Positions 7,409 to 13,028 of a stretch of DNA of 13,028 nucleotides are shown in pieces (the stretch's first letter is position 1; each line of letters starts with the position of its first letter). The translations under genes were made by a program, and so were the position numbers. The notes below the pieces were generated by a model. The model did not search any database. It was not told the DNA's origin and saw only the letters and a list, made by a program, of their open reading frames with translations. Origin of the DNA: an uncultured Clostridia bacterium (GTDB taxonomy: Bacteria > Bacillota > Clostridia > UBA1381 > UMGS1253); assembly GCA_937892135.1 (NCBI GenBank), contig CALAUK010000135.1:1-13028 (forward strand), given 5' to 3'.

Positions 7409-8605
7409 TTAAAGCCTTTCTTTTGCTAAGTCTAAAATTATGTGAGAAAGCTTTTCCTTTTCCATATTTTCAGGAGTGTACTCTTTTCCGTCACGGGTTA
7501 AAATTGTAACGGTATTAGTGTCAACACCAAAGCCTGCGCCTTTGTCGTTTAAATTGTTTGCGACAATCATATCAAGGTTTTTATTATCAAGCTTTCTTTT
7601 TGCGTTTTCAATAAGGTTTTCGGTTTCCATGCAAAAGCCAACTAAAACCGTTCCCTCTTTTTTGCTTTCGCCAAGGGACTTTAAAATATCCTTTGTGCCT
7701 GTAAGAGAAATTGTCATCTCGGTTTTGCCGTTTTTCTTAATCTTGTTATCTGCCTTGGTCTCGGGCGTAAAGTCAGCAACAGCCGCCGCCTTAATTATTA
7801 TGTCCGCCTTAGCCTTATTATCGTTTACGGCATTATACATATCTTCTGCACTAACTACGTCAATCTTTTTAATTCCCGCAGGGCAGGATAAATTAGTCTT
7901 TCCCGAAACTAAAATTACATCAGCGCCACGAAGATACGCCGCCTTCGCTATCGCTACGCCCATCTTTCCCGAGGAATGATTTGTTATAAATCTTACAGGG
8001 TCAATAGATTCCATAGTAGGCCCTGCCGTAACCAAAACGGTTTTGCCCAAAAGGTCTTTTTCAAAAGCCAACTCTTTTTCAATCTCCCAGATAATTTCCT
8101 CAGGCTCTGCCATTCTTCCCTTTGCAGTATCGCCGCACGCAAGGTAGCCCTCATTTGGCTCAAAAACTATAAAGCCGCGCTTTTTTAAAGTAGCGATATT
8201 TTCCACTGTCGCCTCGTTTTCATACATTCCAACATTCATCGCAGGGAAAATAAGCTTTTTTGCCTTTGACGCCAAAACGGTTGTGGTTAGCGGATTATCT
8301 GCAATCCCGTGCGCAAATTTTGCTATGGTGTTTGCAGTTGCAGGGCAGACAACAATTAAATCTGCCGCTTTCGCCAATTCCACGTGCTCAACCTCCCACC
8401 TTTCGGGAGACGAAAACATATTATCATAAACGGGATTTTTAGAAAGCGTGCGAAATGTTAATGGCGAAACAAATTCTTTTGCCGCCTCCGTCATAATGAC
8501 TTTAACATTTGCGCCCATTTTAGTTAATGACGACACAACGGAGCAAGCCTTAAAGATAGCAATTCCTCCCGTCACGCCGACAACAACTGTTTTTCCTTTA
8601 AGCAT
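7409..8605 (-). CDS. coaBC: Bifunctional CoaBC (phosphopantothenoylcysteine synthetase/decarboxylase)
   Basis: CoaBC couples 4'-phosphopantothenate to cysteine (CoaB, CTP-dependent) and decarboxylates the product with FMN (CoaC) to 4'-phosphopantetheine for coenzyme A. The CoaC half (about 1-180) shows GVTGGIAIFKA (10-20), His74 in EVEHVELAKAAD, PAMNVGMY (121-128) and Cys157 in LACGDTAKGRMAEP. The CoaB half shows GPTMESIDPVRFITNHSSGKMG (195-216, first residues given for location), a KIKK lysine patch (288-291) and the dimer-loop-like IVANNL. The frame extends to a TTG at 8641, but ATG 8605 is preferred: AGGAAGTGA lies just upstream and MLKGKTVVVGVTGG is the family's normal N-terminus. PAMNxxMW has Tyr in place of Trp. 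Confidence 0.96.
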   Translation of the reverse strand: MLKGKTVVVGVTGGIAIFKACSVVSSLTKMGANVKVIMTEAAKEFVSPLTFRTLSKNPVYDNMFSSPERWEVEHVELAKAADLIVVCPATANTIAKFAHGIADNPLTTTVLASKAKKLIFPAMNVGMYENEATVENIATLKKRGFIVFEPNEGYLACGDTAKGRMAEPEEIIWEIEKELAFEKDLLGKTVLVTAGPTMESIDPVRFITNHSSGKMGVAIAKAAYLRGADVILVSGKTNLSCPAGIKKIDVVSAEDMYNAVNDNKAKADIIIKAAAVADFTPETKADNKIKKNGKTEMTISLTGTKDILKSLGESKKEGTVLVGFCMETENLIENAKRKLDNKNLDMIVANNLNDKGAGFGVDTNTVTILTRDGKEYTPENMEKEKLSHIILDLAKERL

Positions 8606-8621
8606 AAAATCACTTCCTGTT

Positions 8622-8852
8622 TTATTCTTCGTCAGAACCAAGTCTTTTAACAGCCTTTATCTTTCCCTCGTTAATCTCGTCGATTGCAGTGTGCATCGCG
8701 CGGTCAAAGTTTCCCAAAAACTCGCCCGACTCATCATTTGCAAGCTCACGAGCTCTCTTTGAAGTCATAATAACTAAAGAGTATCTTGTTTTTGCCTCGC
8801 TTCCCTCAATGCTTATTTTTTCAAGTAGATTTCCGATAGGTGGATTAATCAT
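8622..8852 (-). CDS. rpoZ: RNA polymerase omega subunit
   Basis: Omega is the small subunit that chaperones beta-prime in RNA polymerase assembly. The 76-residue protein begins MINPPIGNLLEK, carries YSLVIMTSKRARELA near residues 23-37 (the conserved region usually containing a SKRAR or AKRAR motif), and ends in an acidic tail (GSDEE). Its position between gmk and coaBC is diagnostic. The start ATG lies within the last bases of gmk (8-base overlap), with AAAAGGAGAATAAAA just upstream as a good ribosome site. Confidence 0.93.
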   Translation of the reverse strand: MINPPIGNLLEKISIEGSEAKTRYSLVIMTSKRARELANDESGEFLGNFDRAMHTAIDEINEGKIKAVKRLGSDEE

Positions 8853-9411
8853 TTTTATTCTCCTTTTCTATAATATTTTCTATCTCCTCTGCCGCACGAG
8901 AAACCTCATCATTTACAACAGAGAAGTCATATTCATTTTCAAAGCCTAATTCCCACAAAGCCGCAGAAAGCCTTTTTTCAATAACGTCTTGTTCTTCTGT
9001 TCCTCTTCCTGTAAGACGCTCTCTTAAAATTTCTATGCTGGGTGGCTTAATAAATATCAAAACTGCCTCGGGGCACTTTTTCTTAATCTGCATTGCGCCC
9101 TGAACTTCAATTTCTAAAATAACGCTCTTTCCTGCCTCAAGATTTTTATTAACCGCCTCGGCAGGTGTTCCGTAATAGTTTTCGCAAAACTCGGCGTATT
9201 CCAAAAGCTCTTCTTTTTCAATCATTTCTTTAAAACGCTCTCTTGAAACAAAAAAGTAGTTAACGCCGTCTTTTTCATTTGGTCTCGGGCTTCTTGACGT
9301 TGCCGACACACTCATACACACATCGTCACGCCTTTTTAAAACCTCGCCTAAAACCGTTCCCTTTCCCGAGCCTGACGGCCCCGAAACAACCAAAAGCTTA
9401 CCCTTTTTCAT
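8845..9411 (-). CDS. gmk: Guanylate kinase
   Basis: Gmk phosphorylates GMP to GDP with ATP, feeding GTP and (p)ppGpp pools. From ATG 9411 the product is 188 residues, with the P-loop GPSGSGKGT (11-19), the GMP-binding stretch SATSRSPRPNEKDGVNYFF (36-54), EYAEFCENYYGTP and ILEIEVQGA, all typical of the family. The frame extends ten residues further to an ATG at 9441. ATG 9411 is preferred because GAGGAG stands about 11 bases upstream and MKKGKLLVVSGPSG is the usual beginning. Only one base separates the remA stop from this start. Confidence 0.96.
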   Translation of the reverse strand: MKKGKLLVVSGPSGSGKGTVLGEVLKRRDDVCMSVSATSRSPRPNEKDGVNYFFVSRERFKEMIEKEELLEYAEFCENYYGTPAEAVNKNLEAGKSVILEIEVQGAMQIKKKCPEAVLIFIKPPSIEILRERLTGRGTEEQDVIEKRLSAALWELGFENEYDFSVVNDEVSRAAEEIENIIEKENKND

Positions 9412-9412
9412 A

Positions 9413-9679
9413 TTATTCTGACTCCTCTTCATCACTTGCATTTGTTTCGCCCGCTAATCTGTTTGAAATAGTCTCAGGCAAAAGCGCCGAAAGAATAATG
9501 TGGTCGCTGTCCATAATAACAACCGCTCTCGTTCTTCTTCCGCAGGTTGCATCAATAAGCATCGCCCTGTCTCTTGCCTCCTGAACCATTCTCTTTATAG
9601 GCGCAGACTCGGGGCTTACGATAGCAACAAGTCTTCCCGATGCAATAATATTTCCGTATCCAATGTTTATAAGCTTCAT
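9413..9679 (-). CDS. remA: RemA (DUF370) DNA-binding regulator
   Basis: RemA-family proteins are small DNA-binding regulators. In Bacillus subtilis RemA activates biofilm matrix and osmoprotection genes and forms ring-like oligomers. The sequence begins MKLINIGYGNIIASGRLVAI and contains SAPIKRM, DATCGRRTRAVVIMDS (about residues 43-58) and HIILSALLPETISNR, which define DUF370. The length is 88 residues with an acidic tail (ASDEEESE) that is probably disordered. GGAGG lies just before the ATG. The position between yicC and gmk is the conserved Firmicutes order. Targets in this organism cannot be inferred. Confidence 0.93.
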   Translation of the reverse strand: MKLINIGYGNIIASGRLVAIVSPESAPIKRMVQEARDRAMLIDATCGRRTRAVVIMDSDHIILSALLPETISNRLAGETNASDEEESE

Positions 9680-9692
9680 AATCTATCCTCCG

Positions 9693-10568
9693 TTATTCAA
9701 CGTTTTGAACCTGCTCACGAAGCTTTTCAAGCTCCGATTTAAAATCAACAACCGTCTTTTGAATGTCAATATCGTTCGCCTTTGAGCCTATTGTGTTAAT
9801 CTCGCGGTTAATCTCCTGAATAAGAAAATCAAGCTTTCTTCCTGCAGGCTCGGGAGATGAAATAATTTTGTCAAACTCTATAAAGTGGCTGTCTAGCCTT
9901 ACGGTTTCTTCGTCTATTGCAATCTTGTCTGCAAAAATTGCCGCCTCTGTTAAAATTCTCGCCTCGTCAATATCCTTCTCCGCTAAAATCTCGGAAAGCT
10001 TTAATGTAAGACGCTCTCTGTAAGCTCTGTTTCTCTCGGGCGCATTTTCTTCGATTTTGTCCTTAAGGCTTTTTAAAACATCTCTTTTTTCAGCCAGGTC
10101 ATTATAAAGCCTCTCGCCCTCACGGGAGCGCATAGAAAGAAAGTCACCCATCGCATTATCTAACGCCTCTTTTGCAATCTCCCAGATTTTCTCCTGGTCC
10201 TCATCTTTTCTTTCGGCATTAAAAATGTCTGAAATTCTAGAAACTGTCGAAACCGAAATATCGTCTTTTAAAGAAAACTTATCGCGAAGAGTGTAAAGCG
10301 CATTTATGTAGCTTTCAGCCAAAGGCTCATTAAGCAAAATATCACGGTCAGCCTCGCCGAAGCTTTCCATGCCGATATAAACATCTACTTTTCCTCGGTT
10401 TACTTTATCTGCTATAAACTTTCTTACTCTCTCTTCCATAAACCCGTAGCTTCTCGGCACCTTAACTGAAAGGTCTAAAAATCTGTGGTTTACGCTTTTA
10501 ATCTCGGCTAGTACCTTTTTTTCGCCGATAATTCCTTCAAAACGGCCGTAGCCCGTCATACTTTTCAA
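9693..10568 (-). CDS. yicC: YicC/YloC-family endoribonuclease
   Basis: This belongs to the YicC family (YicC_N domain, then DUF1732). Members from E. coli and B. subtilis (YloC) have been reported to be endoribonucleases. The N-terminus KSMTGYGRFEG, the segment EIKSVNHRFLDLSVKVPR (23-40) and the C-terminal stretch GRKLDFLIQEINREINTIGSKAND (247-270, only the ends are diagnostic here) are family signatures. The 291-residue length is normal. The start appears to be TTG 10568: AGGAG is nine bases upstream and this recreates the family's usual M-[IV]-KSMTG beginning. ATG 10559 would lie too far from that site. Six bases follow the hydrolase gene. Confidence 0.92.
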   Translation of the reverse strand: MKSMTGYGRFEGIIGEKKVLAEIKSVNHRFLDLSVKVPRSYGFMEERVRKFIADKVNRGKVDVYIGMESFGEADRDILLNEPLAESYINALYTLRDKFSLKDDISVSTVSRISDIFNAERKDEDQEKIWEIAKEALDNAMGDFLSMRSREGERLYNDLAEKRDVLKSLKDKIEENAPERNRAYRERLTLKLSEILAEKDIDEARILTEAAIFADKIAIDEETVRLDSHFIEFDKIISSPEPAGRKLDFLIQEINREINTIGSKANDIDIQKTVVDFKSELEKLREQVQNVE

Positions 10569-10574
10569 AATCTT

Positions 10575-11387
10575 TCACTCCTGTTCATTTTTTATAAGTT
10601 CATAATAAGCTGAAATTCTCTCTTCCAAAAACTTTTTCCATGCGCCCTTGTCTATAAACGGATTAAAAGCTTCTGTCATTTTCTCGCTCTTTCCAACTGT
10701 GTCGTTGTTGCCGACATGGTTTCCCAAAAAGATATCAACATCTTCGTCAATAAACTTTTTAATTGCAGGCACAAACTTTTCTCTTATAGTTGTGTCAAGT
10801 CCGTTTTTCGAAAGCCACTTCTTCTGAAATGTGTTAAAGCCAACTCCACCGTGCATAGCTGCCCTTAAAGTTTTTTCGCCATCGGTAACATTAAAAAACA
10901 GTGCCTTTGTTCCGGGTGTGTGCCCGGGAGCATCTTTAAATAAAATTTCTGTGTTTCCCAATTTCACTGTATCGCCTTCGGAAACTAAAATATCAGGCTC
11001 AAACGCCTCGTAGTATTCTGCGCCAAGCTCTCTTGCCCATGTTAAGTCTTCTCTTCCGTCAGCATAAGGCGCATCTTCTTTTCCGATAATGGTTTTTGCG
11101 CCCGTTAACTCAGAAAGCGCACGTGTCGCACCTAAATGGTCGTAATGCCCGTGAGTGTTTACTATGTATTTAATATCCTTTGGGTTAAAACCAAGAGAAT
11201 ATATGTTGTCAATAACAAGATATAAGCTCTGCGGATACCCAGGGTCAATCAGAATAAGCCCGTCGCCCGTGTCTATAAGATGAGTAGACGCAGGAATTGT
11301 GCCTATAAAATAAAGATTTCCAAAAATCTTAAAAGGCTTTACAGGTTCTTCCCATGGTCTTGCCCAATCCGGTATTGTTTTGCTCAT
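10575..11387 (-). CDS. Metallo-beta-lactamase-fold hydrolase, resembling the B3 lineage
   Basis: The MBL-fold metal site is complete. From ATG 11387 these are THGHYDH (His79, His81, Asp83, His84), GHTPGT (His156) and NHVGN (His224). The HxHxDH motif with a long ATRALSELTGAKTI helix after it resembles subclass B3 beta-lactamase-like proteins, but many such proteins are not lactamases and the substrate is unknown. No signal peptide is seen, so it is probably cytoplasmic, which argues against a secreted drug-resistance enzyme. The frame extends to GTG 11396, but ATG 11387 has AGGAG at a suitable distance and is preferred (270 residues). It follows the transporter gene by 18 bases and precedes yicC by 6. 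Confidence 0.85.
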   Translation of the reverse strand: MSKTIPDWARPWEEPVKPFKIFGNLYFIGTIPASTHLIDTGDGLILIDPGYPQSLYLVIDNIYSLGFNPKDIKYIVNTHGHYDHLGATRALSELTGAKTIIGKEDAPYADGREDLTWARELGAEYYEAFEPDILVSEGDTVKLGNTEILFKDAPGHTPGTKALFFNVTDGEKTLRAAMHGGVGFNTFQKKWLSKNGLDTTIREKFVPAIKKFIDEDVDIFLGNHVGNNDTVGKSEKMTEAFNPFIDKGAWKKFLEERISAYYELIKNEQE

Positions 11388-11405
11388 AAATATCACTCCT
11401 GTTTT

Positions 11406-12272
11406 TTATTTTAAATTCAAAAACACAACCGCCAGAATACCCAAAAACAAACCTGCAAGCTGCACTTTCGTAAACTTTTCTTTGTAGAAAAATATTGAAA
11501 TTCCAAATGTTGAAAGCATTGTTAGCGCCGCATTAAACGGCGAAACAAATGAAACGGCAAGATAATTGTAAACTCCTAAGATAAGAGAATTTTTAACAGC
11601 GTTACACACGCCCGTTAAAACCCCGTAGCCCAATGAATACCTTAGTACCTGTTTAACTGTGTGCCTTTCAAAAATAACCGCCATAACAAAAAGCAAAAGC
11701 GCCGCTCCCCCGAAAGAGACCATCATAAATTCATTTTTAACCCCGTCGCCAAAAACTTCAAACTGCATTCTTCCGAGAATGCCAACCAGGCCGTTTCCAA
11801 TCATACCAAGCGTGATTGATATTATCCACTTTAAAGAAAGCTTTTTCTTTTCGCCTTTTTTAAGGTTTATTAAAAGCATTGAAACCAAAAGAAACGAAAA
11901 CGCCATATATGTCCAAATCGTAGTTTTCTCACCAAGTGCTATAATTCCGTAAAATGCAGGAACAAACGAAGCAACCGATATAAAAAATCCCGTAAGAGCG
12001 AAAGAACCCCATTTAAATGCAAAATATGCTCCTGCAAAACCGAGCGCCGCCATAAAGGCATTCGGCACACACAAAATCCAAAGTCCGTCGGGAAAATAAA
12101 AAGCGCCCTTTTTTGCAAAAACAAAATACAACACAGAAAAGAAGCAGATAATCGCATTAAAAAACAAACCGCCGTTTCCGTATTTTTTGCTGTAATTTCG
12201 AACTGTTATGCTTTCCCCTTGCCGAAATATGACAGAAACTAAAATTATTAATATTCCAATCAAACTCTGCAT
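11406..12272 (-). CDS. DMT-superfamily (EamA-like) transporter
   Basis: The 288-residue protein has ten predicted hydrophobic helices, the two-times-five arrangement of drug/metabolite transporter family permeases (EamA type). The helices begin near residues 3, 34, 64, 88, 118, 146, 182, 210, 240 and 270. The last helices, with FYKEKFTKVQLAGLFLGIL, match the family's usual Glu-containing loop before helix 10. Substrate and direction cannot be inferred; relatives often export amino acids or metabolites. ATG 12272 has AAGGCGGG upstream as ribosome site. It is the first gene after the minus-strand promoter and heads the array. Confidence 0.85.
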   Translation of the reverse strand: MQSLIGILIILVSVIFRQGESITVRNYSKKYGNGGLFFNAIICFFSVLYFVFAKKGAFYFPDGLWILCVPNAFMAALGFAGAYFAFKWGSFALTGFFISVASFVPAFYGIIALGEKTTIWTYMAFSFLLVSMLLINLKKGEKKKLSLKWIISITLGMIGNGLVGILGRMQFEVFGDGVKNEFMMVSFGGAALLLFVMAVIFERHTVKQVLRYSLGYGVLTGVCNAVKNSLILGVYNYLAVSFVSPFNAALTMLSTFGISIFFYKEKFTKVQLAGLFLGILAVVFLNLK

Positions 12273-12326
12273 AAAACTTTCCCGCCTTAAATCGCCTTTT
12301 CATATCCCTATAATTATACATAATCA

Positions 12327-12335
12327 ATTATAGCA
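12327..12335 (-). promoter_or_regulatory. Extended -10 promoter driving the minus-strand array
   Basis: Read on the minus strand, these bases are TGCTATAAT, a perfect extended -10 element. Transcription would start near 12320, leaving a leader of about 50 bases before the transporter ATG. The -35 region (about 12349-12355) is poor (AGGAAA-like), which the extended -10 can offset. Long A/T tracts at 12356-12388 lie where an UP element would be. No other promoter is evident for the array, but weaker internal ones cannot be excluded. Confidence 0.6.
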
Positions 12336-12509
12336 CAAATCTTCTCATTTTCCTATAGTTTTTTGAAATTTTTTTAATTTTTTTTACTTATTATTTATAA
12401 TTTTCGTTTTTTACACCTAAAAGTGCGCTCTTTTGCCCGAAAACATTGGTGAAAACCGCTCCCCCATTAAATTTTTTCCTCATATGCCAAACTTTTTTTC
12501 AAAAAACCC
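12336..12509. other. Divergent intergenic region without a recognisable gene
   Basis: The gap between the transporter and secG runs 12273-12585. Besides the two promoters it contains T- and A-rich tracts (12356-12388) and a more mixed stretch (12420-12470) in which I see no convincing hairpin, riboswitch, tRNA or small reading frame. An operator could be present, but no clear palindrome supports one. Confidence 0.4.
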
Positions 12510-12537
12510 TTGCTAATTTTTTATTTTATGTTATAAT
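12510..12537 (+). promoter_or_regulatory. SigA-type extended -10 promoter of secG
   Basis: TTGCTA (12510-12515) serves as -35 and TATAAT (12532-12537) as -10 with a 16-base spacer. TG one base before the -10 (12529-12530) makes it an extended -10. The start would be near 12544, giving a leader of about 40 bases that contains AAGGAGGT (12569-12576). Confidence 0.75.
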
Positions 12538-12585
12538 ATAAAGGCATTGTTTGAATTGTTTTAAACTTAAGGAGGTTAATTTCAA

Positions 12586-12930
12586 ATGGAAATTTTGAAA
12601 AATGTATTATTAGTAATTCACGTTATTGTTTGTTTTCTTATGACTGTTATTGTTTTGATGCAGACAGGTAAAGAGGGCGGTTTGTCAGGAACAATCCAGG
12701 GTGGAAGCTCTGATTCCTTCTTCGGAAAGAACAAGGGCAAAACAAAGGATGCCATTCTTTCTAAGATTACAGTTGTTTTGGCAGTTTTGTTCTTAGCTTT
12801 AACAATCGCACTTACTGTTGTAATCAACAGAATCGGTGGTGCAGCAACTGAAGTTCCCGTAAGCGAGACACCTGTTGTTGAGCAGGTTGAAGCTCCCGAG
12901 GCTGAAGAGGAAGCTCCCGAGGCTGAATAA
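12586..12930 (+). CDS. secG: Preprotein translocase subunit SecG
   Basis: SecG is the small inner subunit of the SecYEG channel and assists SecA-driven export. The 114-residue protein shows two transmembrane helices (about 5-25 and 60-80), separated by the family loop QTGKEGGLSG (26-35) and a Gly/Ser-rich stretch with FFGKNKG (45-51). Beyond residue 85 there is a Glu/Pro/Ala-rich tail (EAPEAEEEAPEAE at the end) longer than that of the compact Bacillus form, about 76 residues. AAGGAGGT stands 9 bases before the ATG. A divergent promoter serves it and a terminator follows. In many Firmicutes secG is followed by rnr. Confidence 0.94.
   Translation: MEILKNVLLVIHVIVCFLMTVIVLMQTGKEGGLSGTIQGGSSDSFFGKNKGKTKDAILSKITVVLAVLFLALTIALTVVINRIGGAATEVPVSETPVVEQVEAPEAEEEAPEAE
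12889..12927 (+). repeat. Two-copy 18-base direct repeat in the SecG tail
   Basis: GAAGCTCCCGAGGCTGAA occurs at 12889-12906 and again at 12910-12927, separated by GAG. It encodes EAPEAE twice. The copies are identical at the DNA level, which suggests a recent tandem duplication. Confidence 0.9.
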
Positions 12931-12951
12931 TAATTAAAATAAAACATAACC

Positions 12952-12980
12952 AAGCGGCTTTTTTAAGCCGCTTTTGTTTT
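12952..12980 (+). terminator. Rho-independent terminator after secG
   Basis: A perfect nine-pair stem AAGCGGCTT/AAGCCGCTT (12952-12960 and 12965-12973) closes a TTTT loop and is followed by a T-rich run. It lies 21 bases past the secG stop. Confidence 0.9.
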
Positions 12981-13000
12981 ATAAATCAAGCTTTTAAGAA

Positions 13001-13006
13001 AGGAGG
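13001..13006 (+). promoter_or_regulatory. Ribosome binding site of the right-edge gene
   Basis: AGGAGG lies six bases before ATG 13013 and is preceded by AAGAA, giving a strong match to the 16S anti-Shine-Dalgarno sequence. Confidence 0.8.
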
Positions 13007-13012
13007 AAAGGT

Positions 13013-13028
13013 ATGGTATTTAAATCAT
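13013..13028 (+). CDS. Start of a truncated gene, possibly ribonuclease R
   Basis: Only the first five codons (MVFKS) fall inside the window, so the family cannot be read. A strong ribosome site precedes the ATG. In many Firmicutes secG is followed by rnr (and smpB), so RNase R is the best guess from context alone. The secG terminator stands between the two genes, so expression would depend on read-through or on a promoter I do not see. Confidence 0.6.

Noticed and set aside
7476..7979. 167-codon plus-strand frame opposite coaBC
   Set aside because: It is the hydrophobic antisense shadow of the conserved CoaB domain, with no ribosome site or known family.
10575..11387. A true beta-lactamase resistance gene
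   Set aside because: The metal site fits the fold, but there is no signal peptide and the neighbours are housekeeping genes. Most MBL-fold proteins of this kind act on other substrates.
12618..12953. 111-codon minus-strand frame opposite secG
   Set aside because: It is antisense to a clear secG with its own promoter, ribosome site and terminator. Its Ser/Ala-rich composition reflects the repeat tail.
1..13028. CRISPR array, tRNA, rRNA or insertion sequence
   Set aside because: No regularly spaced repeats, cloverleaf-like segments, rRNA motifs or transposase frames were seen on either strand.

Overview
The window looks like a chromosomal housekeeping region of a low-to-moderate GC Gram-positive bacterium of the class Clostridia. 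The gene order yicC-remA-gmk-rpoZ-coaBC-priA-def-fmt-(YugP-type peptidase)-rsmB-rlmN is the conserved Firmicutes arrangement. remA and the YugP-type membrane peptidase are typical of that phylum, and divergent secG followed by what is probably rnr fits as well. Genus cannot be assigned by reading alone.

Layout. Positions 1-590 are distinctly AT-rich. They hold a possible gene tail at the left edge, a possible terminator, and one unrecognised plus-strand gene encoding a coiled-coil/transmembrane protein (193-687). From 590 to 12272 everything is on the minus strand in one wall-to-wall array, transcribed from right to left. In transcription order it is: a DMT-family transporter, an MBL-fold hydrolase, yicC, remA, gmk, rpoZ, coaBC, priA, def, fmt, the zinc peptidase, rsmB and rlmN. 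Gaps are 1-18 bases, or genes overlap by 1-8 bases, and I see no internal terminator. Positions 12273-12585 are a divergent promoter region with a good extended -10 promoter in each direction. secG reads rightward, ends in a strong terminator, and is followed by the first codons of another gene.

The genes serve translation (def and fmt for N-formyl-Met turnover, rsmB and rlmN for 23S/16S rRNA modification, yicC for RNA cleavage), nucleotide and CoA synthesis (gmk, coaBC), transcription (rpoZ, remA), replication restart (priA) and protein export (secG).

The most notable anomaly is at the left end of the array. The rlmN reading frame is normal through the radical-SAM core, then at the peptide ISLHA (about 917-931) switches in frame to an internal piece of an unrelated class I SAM-dependent methyltransferase (HACDTATDYAL...PCCQHELN...). 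The RlmN C-terminus with its essential cysteine is lost. A second seam lies near 590-645, where the methyltransferase piece meets the AT-rich DNA. This is either a real rearrangement or a chimeric assembly joint at a short shared word; the sequence alone cannot decide. Apart from this, the window is ordinary core genome, and I found no convincing novel multi-gene system.
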